A DNA stretch of 12,386 nucleotides from Pseudomonadota bacterium (GTDB taxonomy: Bacteria > Desulfobacterota > Desulfobaccia > Desulfobaccales > 0-14-0-80-60-11): NCBI GenBank assembly GCA_018897875.1, contig JAHIKF010000022.1, positions 1 through 12,386 on the forward strand, read 5' to 3'. The notes beneath the pieces are model-generated. The model searched no databases. It worked only from the letters and a program-made list of their open reading frames with translations, and had not been told where the DNA came from. Positions 6,179-11,883 of this stretch are shown here, piece by piece. A program made the translations under genes and the position numbers. Position 1 is the stretch's first letter. Each line of letters begins with the position of its first letter.

Positions 6179-6496
6179 TCAGACGTCACCGCCTTCCGGT
6201 TCTTTCGGGGGCGGCGGCCCCCACACCCCGGTGGCAAAGCGGTCGGCCCACCACTTCTGGAGGTCCTCGGGGCCGGCGCTCTCCACCAGGTCGTAGCGAT
6301 AGTCTTCGATGAATTGGACTATCAGCTGATAGGCCGTGTTAATCTGCTGCATCCGAGCCCGGTGGGTAATCTCGGCGCCTGCCGGGGCCCGGTCCGGGTG
6401 CCAGCGGCGGGCGGCCCGGCGATAGGCCGCCTTGACCTCCTTCTTGGTGGCCTTGAGACCCAGATTCAAGAGGGCGCGGGCTTCTTCCAGCGTCAT
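6179..6496 (-). CDS. J-domain (DnaJ-like) protein, short
   Basis: A 105-residue protein whose first 70 residues form a J domain: helix I TLEEARALLNLG, helix II KKEVKAAYRRAARRW, the HPD motif that stimulates the ATPase of DnaK-type chaperones (33-35), and helix III with ARMQQINTAYQLIVQFI (48-64). The Gly/Phe and zinc-finger regions of full DnaJ are absent; instead there is a tail WWADRFATGVWGPPPPKEPEGG, rich in Trp and Pro. So it is a specialised co-chaperone or a fold reuse rather than dnaJ. The start is ATG at 6496: a frame to 6931 exists but translates dispersed repeats and is not credible. No strong Shine-Dalgarno sequence is visible. It is the first gene of the minus-strand operon, and its stop abuts the following DUF3108 gene. 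No dnaK is nearby. Confidence 0.88.
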   Translation of the reverse strand: MTLEEARALLNLGLKATKKEVKAAYRRAARRWHPDRAPAGAEITHRARMQQINTAYQLIVQFIEDYRYDLVESAGPEDLQKWWADRFATGVWGPPPPKEPEGGDV

Positions 6497-6542
6497 GATT
6501 TCGTGTCGCAATTCATAGATTGTCTGTGATGAAAAGTTTTTC

Positions 6543-6563
6543 GTAGGGTGCGTCTTACGCACC
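6543..6563. repeat. Palindromic repeat, GTAGGGTGCGT family
   Basis: GGTGCGT-CTT-ACGCACC forms a 7-bp hairpin (6547-6553/6557-6563) preceded by GTAG. Short palindromes of this GTAGGGTGCGT type are recalled as widespread in intergenic DNA of unrelated bacteria. A diverged relative lies at 7010-7052. Confidence 0.7.
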
Positions 6564-6580
6564 ATGAGCTTATGGCCACT

Positions 6581-6598
6581 GCGGGCGAGGACGCCCGC
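6581..6598. repeat. Palindromic repeat GCGGGCG-AGGA-CGCCCGC
   Basis: A perfect 7-bp stem with an AGGA loop lies within the repeat cluster. No T tract follows on either strand, so it is not a convincing terminator. Confidence 0.65.
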
Positions 6599-6632
6599 CT
6601 CACGGGCCTTTTCATGAGTAGCCCGTAGCCCG

Positions 6633-6662
6633 TAGGGCGGGAAAGCGCAGCGCATCCCGCCT
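6633..6662. repeat. Palindromic repeat GTAGGGCGGGA...CGCATCCCGCC
   Basis: GTAGGGCGGGA, then AAGCGCAGCGCA, then TCCCGCC make a hairpin GGCGGGA/TCCCGCC with a GCGC-containing loop. It shares the GTAGGGCGGG head with 2877-2905 and 6824-6843 but has a different loop. Confidence 0.65.
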
Positions 6663-6668
6663 TTCCCT

Positions 6669-6722
6669 CGTTCCCAAGCTCCTGCTTGGGAACGTAAATT
6701 TCCCCCAAGTTCCTGCTTGGGG
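6669..6722. repeat. Two tandem CCCAAGC/GCTTGGG hairpins
   Basis: The first hairpin is CGTTCCCAAGC-TCCT-GCTTGGGAACG (6669-6694, perfect 11-bp stem). The second, CCCCAAG...CTTGGGG (6703-6722), is shorter. A third, related copy is at 6780-6805. Confidence 0.8.
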
Positions 6723-6752
6723 CGTATGGCGCAATAAATAGGTGATTTTCTC

Positions 6753-6805
6753 GCAAAGCAGGAGCTTTGCCTGCAATGGGGTTCCCAAGCGGGAGCTTGG
6801 GAACC
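6753..6805. repeat. GCAAAGC hairpin followed by third CCCAAGC hairpin
   Basis: GCAAAGC-AGGA-GCTTTGC (6753-6770) is followed by GGTTCCCAAGC-GGGA-GCTTGGGAACC (6780-6805, 11-bp stem). All have four-base loops drawn from a purine/pyrimidine set (TCCT, AGGA, GGGA), which suggests one family reading in either direction. Confidence 0.75.
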
Positions 6806-6823
6806 AGAAACATGAAAATTGTG

Positions 6824-6843
6824 TAGGGCGGGCATTGCCCGCC
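6824..6843. repeat. TAGGGCGGGCATTGCCCGCC repeat
   Basis: Same family as the arms of the 2877-3096 unit, with T in place of C at the centre. Only a single copy is present here, so the repeat can occur alone as well as in head-to-head pairs. Confidence 0.75.
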
Positions 6844-6903
6844 GTTCCCGGTCATCAATTGGTGGCAGGACGCCCCCTACTCTCTCAAAATAATAAAAAG
6901 ACC

Positions 6904-6930
6904 GGTGGCACAGGCTTTCCAGCCTGTGCA
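6904..6930. repeat. 27-bp palindromic repeat, copy 2
   Basis: Identical over 27 bases to 3172-3198 (hairpin CACAGGCT-TTCC-AGCCTGTG). Another hairpin, GACAGCC-GGGGC-GGCTGTC, follows at 6934-6952. Confidence 0.85.
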
Positions 6931-7009
6931 TAGGACAGCCGGGGCGGCTGTCTCACATATCCTCAGAAACTTCCCGGAACAAATCCGGAAAAAATGTCGC
7001 AAAAATCCA

Positions 7010-7052
7010 GGGTGCGTTTTACGCCCCAGAAAGTGGCGCCTGAAACGCGCCC
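7010..7052. repeat. Imperfect long palindrome
   Basis: AGGGTGCGTTTTACGCC and the reverse complement of GGCGCCTGAAACGCGCCCT match with few mismatches. This makes a diverged head-to-head pair of the GTAGGGYGCGT family. The stretch 7053-7190 that follows holds no credible gene, only small G/C hairpins. Confidence 0.55.
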
Positions 7053-7196
7053 TACATGGGTCATTATAGCCTCGATTTATCCGTGGGCCAACAACCGATT
7101 GCGCCGTGGGCCGGCGCGACCCGGTGGCCCCATACGACAAGAGGTAAGAGGGAGCGGACCGGGGGTGCTGCTTCAACACGCGGTCAGGCGGTTGTC

Positions 7197-7225
7197 TTGT
7201 CTTATCGGTGAAATCATGGTAAAAT
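7197..7225 (+). promoter_or_regulatory. Sigma70-type promoter of the pyrR operon
   Basis: TTGTCT (7197-7202), a 17-bp spacer and TAAAAT (7220-7225) match the -35/-10 consensus at 4/6 and 5/6 with optimal spacing, in an A/T-rich island within G/C-rich DNA. A second TTGTCT overlaps at 7192-7197. Transcription would start near 7231-7233, leaving about 220 nt of untranslated leader before pyrR. Confidence 0.7.
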
Positions 7226-7231
7226 AAAATA

Positions 7232-7454
7232 ATTCACCTAGTTGCCTTGCGCCGGGGGGTGAACCGGCATCCCAGGTTGTGGCAGCCTGCGGTTTCCTGG
7301 GAGCTGGGTTCACCGGCAAAAGGCTCGCAACCCCCCAAGTTTTTCGGCATCGGGGGAACTTCATTGGGACCTGCCCCAGCATCTCCTACCCGGAGAGGCT
7401 GCGGCTCCGCCACCAGGCTTTGCCGGGGGCGGGAAAGGAAAGAGTAACCATTCC
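7232..7454 (+). ncRNA. Structured 5' leader of pyrR (candidate regulatory RNA)
   Basis: Seen: a long hairpin with stems TTGCC/GGCAA (7242-7246/7315-7319, the 5' side carrying an 11-nt bulge), GGTGAACC/GGTTCACC (7258-7265/7307-7314) and TCCCAGG/CCTGGGA (7270-7276/7296-7302), separated by an internal loop and ending in a 19-nt loop. Downstream, CCCCC/GGGGG (7332-7336/7352-7356) crosses AAGTT/AACTT (7337-7341/7357-7361), and TCTCC/GGAGA (7382-7386/7392-7396) competes with CGGAG/CTCCG (7391-7395/7405-7409). CGGAGAGGCT at 7391-7400 fits the CNGNGAGGYU part of the PyrR-binding loop consensus, but the preceding ARUC half does not fit. CCGCC/GGCGG (7407-7411/7428-7432) lies just before GGAAAG, the probable pyrR ribosome binding site. 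No T tract is seen, so control by translation is more likely than termination. The RNA class is not recognised. Confidence 0.5.
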
Positions 7455-8009
7455 ATGACGTCAGACAAGACCTTAGATATGCCCGCCAGCGAACTGAGCC
7501 AGACTTTGGAGCGGCTTACAGACGAGATCATGGCGAACCATCAGAACCAGGAAGACCTGGTGCTGGTAGGCATCCGGACCGGCGGCGCCTTTTTGGCCCA
7601 GCGGCTGGCCGCCAGCATCACCCGGCGGACCTCCCGGCCGGTGCGGGTGGGAGTGCTGGATATCACCCTCTACCGGGATGACTGGACCCAGCTCAGCCAC
7701 AAGCCCCTGGTGGGCAAGACGGAACTGCCGGGGTCCATTGACGACCAGGAGGTGGTGCTGGTGGATGACGTGCTGTTCACCGGCCGCACCATCCGGGCGG
7801 CGCTGGACGCGCTCATCGATTACGGGCGGCCCCGGCGCATCGAATTGGCGGTGCTGGTGGACCGGGGCGGCCGGGAGCTGCCCATCCAGCCGGATTATGT
7901 CGGCCGGGCCATGGCCTTGCCCCATGGCCAGAGGGTCAACGTTTATCTGACTGAGATGGGACGGCCCGACGAAGTGGCCATCGAATTGGGTCCCCCGGCC
8001 AGGTCCTGA
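7455..8009 (+). CDS. pyrR: Bifunctional pyr operon regulator / uracil phosphoribosyltransferase
   Basis: PyrR senses UMP/UTP and binds pyr mRNA leaders to repress pyrimidine genes; many members also make UMP from uracil and PRPP. The product is 184 residues, normal for the family. Seen: GIRTGGAFLAQRLA (39-52), LDITLYRDD (68-76), the PRPP-binding loop VLVDDVLFTGRT (101-112), LAVLVDRGGRELPI (131-144) and the closing VNVYLTE. All are PyrR hallmarks that separate it from Upp. The start ATG is preceded by AAAGGAAAG, 10-13 nt upstream, slightly far. The stop overlaps the next ATG by one base (TGATG). No pyrB or pyrC lies directly downstream, unusual for pyrR, which in several lineages heads the pyr operon. 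The long leader suggests self-regulation, which is inference. Confidence 0.95.
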   Translation: MTSDKTLDMPASELSQTLERLTDEIMANHQNQEDLVLVGIRTGGAFLAQRLAASITRRTSRPVRVGVLDITLYRDDWTQLSHKPLVGKTELPGSIDDQEVVLVDDVLFTGRTIRAALDALIDYGRPRRIELAVLVDRGGRELPIQPDYVGRAMALPHGQRVNVYLTEMGRPDEVAIELGPPARS

Positions 8010-9259
8010 TGGAGCGGCAGAAAAGGGCCAAGGCCCGGGGCGCCGCCGAGCCGGCGCCCCTGTCGCCGGAGGCCCGGGCCCGGCTGGAAAGCCAGGTGGC
8101 CCGGGTGGTTGGGTTTCTTTCGACCGAGGTCGAGCCGGCCGCGCTTGAGGCGCAGGTCAGTCCCGATCCTCAGGATCCTGACTGGGACGCCCACCTCATC
8201 GCGGCCCTGGGGGTCTTGAGCCATGCGGCCATCCCGCCGCTGCTGGCGGCGCTCTTCGGCCAGGCCCGGGATAAAATCCGGCGCAAGGCCCTGAAGAAAA
8301 CCCTGCACCGGCTCAAAACCCGGGGGGTGGCAATGGCTTCCGATCTCCTGCCCCGGGAAGAAGTAAGCTTCGGGGCGCCGCGGCCAGGCGCGGCCACGGT
8401 CTTCGTCTCCCCCATCTTCGGCATTGGTGAAAGCTACGTCATCTTAGAGGCTCCCCCGGAGATCCTGGGCGGCAACTTTCTGGTGGCCCGGGTCAGCGAC
8501 CAGGAAGGCTTTAAGGAGTGCGTGCTCCTGTCCCTGAAGCGCAAGCAGCAGGCGGAGGTTTGGGGCCGTTTCCGGGAGCAGGGGCTGGACCAGTGGTTTT
8601 CCCCGCCTCCGGCTTACGCGGTGCGCCTGCTGGAGGAGGCGTACACCCGACACTCCGGCAGCGCCCCCGGGGCCGCCCAATATAGGGCCTTGCGGGAGAA
8701 AATTTTCCGGCACTGGGGCCGGCACTGGGGCCGTCCCGAAGCCGCCCCGGACCTGGACCAGGAACTGCCGGCTCTCTCCCCGGGGGAGTTGCCGCGGCTC
8801 TTGGAACACTGCCGGCAGCTGGCCCTGGACCCGCTGTTTCTCTCCTTTCTGCCGGGACCGGAGGAAATTGCCCCCTGGCTGGCGAAACTCCAGGAGGTGG
8901 AGGACAGTCCCCTGGTGTTGTCGGATCAGCAGAAGCAGGTTCGCATCGACGGGGTACTGGATGAAGCCACCCGGGCCCTCTACCCCCTGGAGACCCGGGC
9001 CGACTGGGGCCGGCGCCTCCTGACCACAGCTTATTACCTGCACCTCAGCGGCCGGGAGGAGGATTCCCGGGCGGCCCGGGCCGCGGCAACCGCTCTGGGT
9101 GCGCCGGAGTTGAGCCCTCTCGCCGGGGAAAACGCTTTCCTGAAAAGCCTGGTTCAGAGTGCCGTGCGCCTGGCCTTTGAGATGCAGGCACCCCGGGAGC
9201 CCGCGACTGGATCCGGCCTGATAGCCTCACCCGGGGAGGCGGGACTCATCCGGAGGTGA
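8009..9259 (+). CDS. Uncharacterised 416-aa protein
   Basis: Not recognised. There is no signal peptide or membrane segment, so it is probably cytoplasmic. The first 40 residues are charged (RQKRAKARG...). Residues 62-106 look like a HEAT-type helix pair, LIAALGVLSHAAIPPLLAAL followed by KIRRKALKKTLHRLKTRGV, a pattern recalled from other Desulfobacterota hypothetical proteins. A beta-rich part follows (VFVSPIFGIGESYVILEAPP, 131-150; GNFLVARVSDQEGFKECVLLSL), then helices with HWGRHWGR near residue 235, encoded by an exact 12-bp tandem duplication at 8707-8730. The C-terminal half is helical and ends in a helix (about 375-391) plus a short tail. The start ATG overlaps the pyrR stop (TGATG), so it is translationally coupled to pyrR, and its end is 2 nt before yjbQ. 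Compositionally like its neighbours, with no sign of transfer. Confidence 0.85.
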   Translation: MERQKRAKARGAAEPAPLSPEARARLESQVARVVGFLSTEVEPAALEAQVSPDPQDPDWDAHLIAALGVLSHAAIPPLLAALFGQARDKIRRKALKKTLHRLKTRGVAMASDLLPREEVSFGAPRPGAATVFVSPIFGIGESYVILEAPPEILGGNFLVARVSDQEGFKECVLLSLKRKQQAEVWGRFREQGLDQWFSPPPAYAVRLLEEAYTRHSGSAPGAAQYRALREKIFRHWGRHWGRPEAAPDLDQELPALSPGELPRLLEHCRQLALDPLFLSFLPGPEEIAPWLAKLQEVEDSPLVLSDQQKQVRIDGVLDEATRALYPLETRADWGRRLLTTAYYLHLSGREEDSRAARAAATALGAPELSPLAGENAFLKSLVQSAVRLAFEMQAPREPATGSGLIASPGEAGLIRR

Positions 9260-9261
9260 GC

Positions 9262-9660
9262 ATGATCCACACCTTGAGCCTGCGTACCAAGCACAGGACC
9301 GAGTTGGTCGACATTACCGGCGAGATTCAGGAACTGGTGCGCCAAAGCGGGGTGGAGGAAGGCGTCTGCCACATCTTCCAGGCGCACACCACCGCCGGCC
9401 TGACCATCAACGAAAACGCCGACCCCAGCGTGGCCGCCGATATCCTCATGGTCTTGAATAAGATCATCAGCGATAAGGAGGCCTATCGCCACCTGGAAGG
9501 CAACTCCCCGGCGCACATCAAGGCTTGCCTCATGGGGCCGCAGCTCACCGTGCTGGTGAGCCATGGCAGCCTGCTGCTGGGCACCTGGCAGGGGATCTTT
9601 TTCTCGGAATTCGACGGGCCCCGAACCCGCAAGGTGCACATCAAAATTATGGCAGGTTAA
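9262..9660 (+). CDS. yjbQ: YjbQ/UPF0047 family protein (secondary thiamine-phosphate synthase type)
   Basis: A 132-residue member of the YjbQ family (UPF0047). Family members form compact trimers, and some have weak thiamine-phosphate synthase activity in vivo; the main role is unknown. The signature is intact: FQAHTTAGLTINENADPSV (39-57), HLEGNSPAHIKACLMGPQLT (78-97), LLLGTWQGIFFSEFDGPR (104-121) and RKVHIKI at the end. The histidines and acidic residues of the presumed metal site are present. ATG 9262 was chosen over an in-frame GTG at 9256 because CGGAGG at 9251-9256 is spaced 5 nt from the ATG, while the GTG lies inside it. The stop TAA at 9658-9660 directly abuts the ATG of the next gene. 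Confidence 0.93.
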   Translation: MIHTLSLRTKHRTELVDITGEIQELVRQSGVEEGVCHIFQAHTTAGLTINENADPSVAADILMVLNKIISDKEAYRHLEGNSPAHIKACLMGPQLTVLVSHGSLLLGTWQGIFFSEFDGPRTRKVHIKIMAG

Positions 9661-11400
9661 ATGGCGCGTCCCCGGAAATTCTTTCGCGAGGTAAAACTGG
9701 ACGGCCTCCCTTTGGCGGCGTACCGGAGAGATTTGGCCGCCATCCGGGACCGCAACCTGCTCAAAGACTTCCTGGAATACACCCATATCCGCCTGGGGCT
9801 GCTGGCCCCGTACGACGCTTCCTATCCCCTCATCGAGCCCCGGGAGCTGCTGCCTTCTTTTGAAAAGAATTTCTCGGAATACAAGCATCTGCCGAGCTTC
9901 AGCATGGTGGCCTTCAACCGCGCCCTCTCCTACCAGGAGGAAATTTTCCAGTTCGATCTCCTCCATGCGCCGGAAGAAGGCAAGCGGCGGTCCGTCCGGG
10001 AAGATTTGGACCGGATTGCCCCCCACCTGGACCGGGATTTCAGGTCCGACTTCAGGCAGCAATTCGCCGCCCGGGATATCACCGACCTGGCGAACTATCC
10101 GGAACTGTTGGAATTTCTCTTTCACATGGACCGGGCCCACGTGGTGGCCCGGGATGAGGCGGGGGATTTTCGTCTCCTGGGGGTCTACGGCTCCTTTCCC
10201 TCGGATTTGGATACCGAACTCAAGGCCCTGGGGCGCAAGCTGGGCAAGTTCAAAAAGCTGGACAGCGCCTCCTATGAGCGCGAACGGGAATTCATCTACC
10301 AGTTTCTCATGGAACTCTACGGCTTTCCCATCGCCTCGGAGCGCCGGACCTCCGGGGCGCTGTTCGCCCGGCGGTTGAGCCGCCTCAAGGAGCAGTACCT
10401 GATCAAGGTGCTGGGCGCCTCGGACCGGACCATCACCAGCCTCTGCGGGTTCGAGCAGAAGCGGTATCCGCTGGTGGAAAAGGTGGCGTTGATCCCGCTG
10501 TCGCCGTCTCTGGCAGAGGCTAACGCCCATCTCGGAACCGGCGGCTTTTACGTGGACTCCAAGCGGCGGGTGGTGATCCTGAAGGTGACCTACCAGCAGC
10601 ACAAGTACAACCGGTACAATGTTCTGGAGGACCGGGCCCTGTCCATCGTGCGCCAGGAAATCATTCACCCGGACCATGGCGGCCGGGACGTCAACCTCAA
10701 CATCTTGAAGGACACCAAGCGGACCCTGAAAGAGCTCACCGATATCGTCCGGGGTGAGTACAGCGGTTCCATCACCTACCGGCGCAGCGACCTCATCACC
10801 TCCACCAAGACCCACGAGGAGCGCCTCAAATTCCTGTCGGCCTGGCTGGCGAAAAATCAGCGGCGGCTAGGGGCCTATGGCCAGGAGACCTTTGAAGCCG
10901 CCAAGAAGCTGATTAAAAGCTACCTGTCACATCGGGACTACCGGGAGGTGTTCGCCAAGCACCGGGAGTTGCATCGGGAGGTGGTGCAGCACCTGGCCTA
11001 CCTGCACCAGGTGCAGCAACTCCAGCCCCTGGAAAAGCTGGCTCAACCCGGGAAGCGCCAACCGGGGCTGGGTCCCAGCCGCCGCCTGGCCCTGGCCGTG
11101 GCCTTTCTGGAGGAAAACCGGGACCAGCTGCCGTATTTCTATCCCGACCTGTTCCAAAAGTGTTCTCATCTCTTCGACCAAATCTTGCTCTATCCTTATT
11201 TCAGGAAATTGCTGGCCAAAGAGAGCCCGCCGGCCAGTTCCTTTAGGCAGAGGGTCTGGCAGCTGCTGATGCGGGGAGAGGAACTCATGGCGGAGATGAA
11301 GCAGCAGCACGACTGGATCAAAGTGGAAGCGCTCCGGGGGACGCCGTTCCCGATGGTGGTCTCCGGTCCCTGGCCGCCGGCCTCTCCTAAGCCCGGCTGA
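9661..11400 (+). CDS. Uncharacterised 579-aa protein
   Basis: Not recognised, and no known domain is apparent. It is long, highly charged, mostly helical, with no signal peptide or membrane segment, so probably cytoplasmic. Notable stretches: an N-terminal basic MARPRKFFREVK; aromatic-rich SYPLIEPRELLPSFEKNFSE; FLFHMDRAHVV with DFRLLGVYGSFPSDLDTEL (169-187); GGFYVDSKRRVVILKVTYQQ (294-313), a likely beta hairpin; IVRQEIIHPDHGGRDVNLN (329-347), with clustered His/Asp but no J-domain context; and a helical C-terminal half ending in a Pro-rich tail. The HPDHGGRDVN segment is the best candidate for a metal or active site, which is inference. It starts at the base after the yjbQ stop, with GGCAGG 5 nt upstream. 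It is the last gene of the pyrR operon. Confidence 0.85.
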   Translation: MARPRKFFREVKLDGLPLAAYRRDLAAIRDRNLLKDFLEYTHIRLGLLAPYDASYPLIEPRELLPSFEKNFSEYKHLPSFSMVAFNRALSYQEEIFQFDLLHAPEEGKRRSVREDLDRIAPHLDRDFRSDFRQQFAARDITDLANYPELLEFLFHMDRAHVVARDEAGDFRLLGVYGSFPSDLDTELKALGRKLGKFKKLDSASYEREREFIYQFLMELYGFPIASERRTSGALFARRLSRLKEQYLIKVLGASDRTITSLCGFEQKRYPLVEKVALIPLSPSLAEANAHLGTGGFYVDSKRRVVILKVTYQQHKYNRYNVLEDRALSIVRQEIIHPDHGGRDVNLNILKDTKRTLKELTDIVRGEYSGSITYRRSDLITSTKTHEERLKFLSAWLAKNQRRLGAYGQETFEAAKKLIKSYLSHRDYREVFAKHRELHREVVQHLAYLHQVQQLQPLEKLAQPGKRQPGLGPSRRLALAVAFLEENRDQLPYFYPDLFQKCSHLFDQILLYPYFRKLLAKESPPASSFRQRVWQLLMRGEELMAEMKQQHDWIKVEALRGTPFPMVVSGPWPPASPKPG

Positions 11401-11532
11401 GGCGATGTGCGGATGGTTTGGCGCCGGAAACCCAAGATCCATACCAGGGGCGCAGCTGGCCGGATCCCGCTGGTTCCCGGTCTTTTTGCCGGACTTTTCC
11501 AGGGGCCTGACCACAGGCAAGGATTTTCACGG

Positions 11533-11553
11533 GCCCGGCTCCGGCGGGTTTTT
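11533..11553 (+). terminator. Possible weak terminator after the pyrR operon
   Basis: CCCG (11534-11537) and CGGG (11545-11548) can pair around GCTCCGG, followed by TTTTT (11549-11553). The stem is short, so this is a weak candidate. The rest of 11401-11578 shows only a CCGG...CCGG element at about 11484-11500 and no credible gene. Confidence 0.35.
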
Positions 11554-11578
11554 CCCCTAAGTTCTTATTTTCCCATGA

Positions 11579-11607
11579 TTGACAAGTACCTCACACTATT
11601 TTAATAT
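11579..11607 (+). promoter_or_regulatory. Near-consensus sigma70 promoter of ydcH-ilvB
   Basis: TTGACA (11579-11584), a 17-bp spacer and TAATAT (11602-11607): a perfect -35 and a 5/6 -10 at ideal spacing, within an A/T-rich stretch that stands out from its surroundings. Transcription would start near 11614, giving a 5' leader of only about 33 nt, too short for a classic attenuator. Confidence 0.85.
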
Positions 11608-11646
11608 GTTATCTTTAACCATCTAATATATGGCCAGGGGCAGAAA

Positions 11647-11883
11647 ATGGAGAAACAGGACCTGGAACTCATAGAACAGTTGATGGATCGGGACCCGGAG
11701 TTGAAGCTGTATGTTGAAAAACACCGGGAATATGAAAGGCAGTTGGAGACCTTTAACCGGCGGCCTTACCTGACCACCGCCGAGACCATCGAGCGGAAAC
11801 GGTTGCAAAAATTGAAGCTGGCCGGCCGCGACCGGATTGAACTGATCCTGGCCCAGCATCGCCAGAAGGAAAACCTGCAATGA
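11647..11883 (+). CDS. YdcH family (DUF465) small protein
   Basis: A 78-residue helical protein of the YdcH/DUF465 family. The pattern is typical: an N-terminal helix EKQDLELIEQLMDRDPELKLYVEKHREYERQLETFN, the central turn with RPYLTTAETIERKRLQKLKL (39-58), and a closing helix AGRDRIELILAQHR. Its many charged residues suggest a coiled-coil hairpin. Family function is unknown. AGGGG at 11636-11640 lies 6 nt before the ATG, and a strong promoter lies just upstream. The stop overlaps the ilvB start by 4 bases (ATGA), so ilvB translation is probably coupled to this gene. Why a coiled-coil protein leads an acetolactate synthase gene is unknown. Confidence 0.88.
   Translation: MEKQDLELIEQLMDRDPELKLYVEKHREYERQLETFNRRPYLTTAETIERKRLQKLKLAGRDRIELILAQHRQKENLQ

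Noticed and set aside
6497..6931. N-terminal extension of the J-domain gene (longer frame from 6931)
   Set aside because: The extra 145 residues are the translation of dispersed palindromic repeats; the J domain starts properly at ATG 6496.
7247..7447. 66-codon open frame in the pyrR leader, beginning at TTG
   Set aside because: No ribosome binding site, low-complexity product, and the same bases form strong hairpins. A leader peptide cannot be wholly excluded.
7232..7454. 6S RNA, SRP RNA, tmRNA or RNase P RNA
   Set aside because: AGCCTGCGG recalls part of 6S RNA, but the 5' and 3' ends do not pair to close a long rod. The GGAAGGAAGCAGC-like SRP core, the tmRNA end and the GAGGAAAGTC RNase P core are absent.
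9154..10815. 553-codon open frame on the minus strand opposite yjbQ and the 579-aa gene
   Set aside because: Shadow frame of GC-rich coding DNA on the other strand; it covers the certain yjbQ gene and has no recognisable motifs.
11407..11604. 65-codon open frame after the 579-aa gene
   Set aside because: Overlaps the promoter of ydcH, has no ribosome binding site and an unprotein-like composition.
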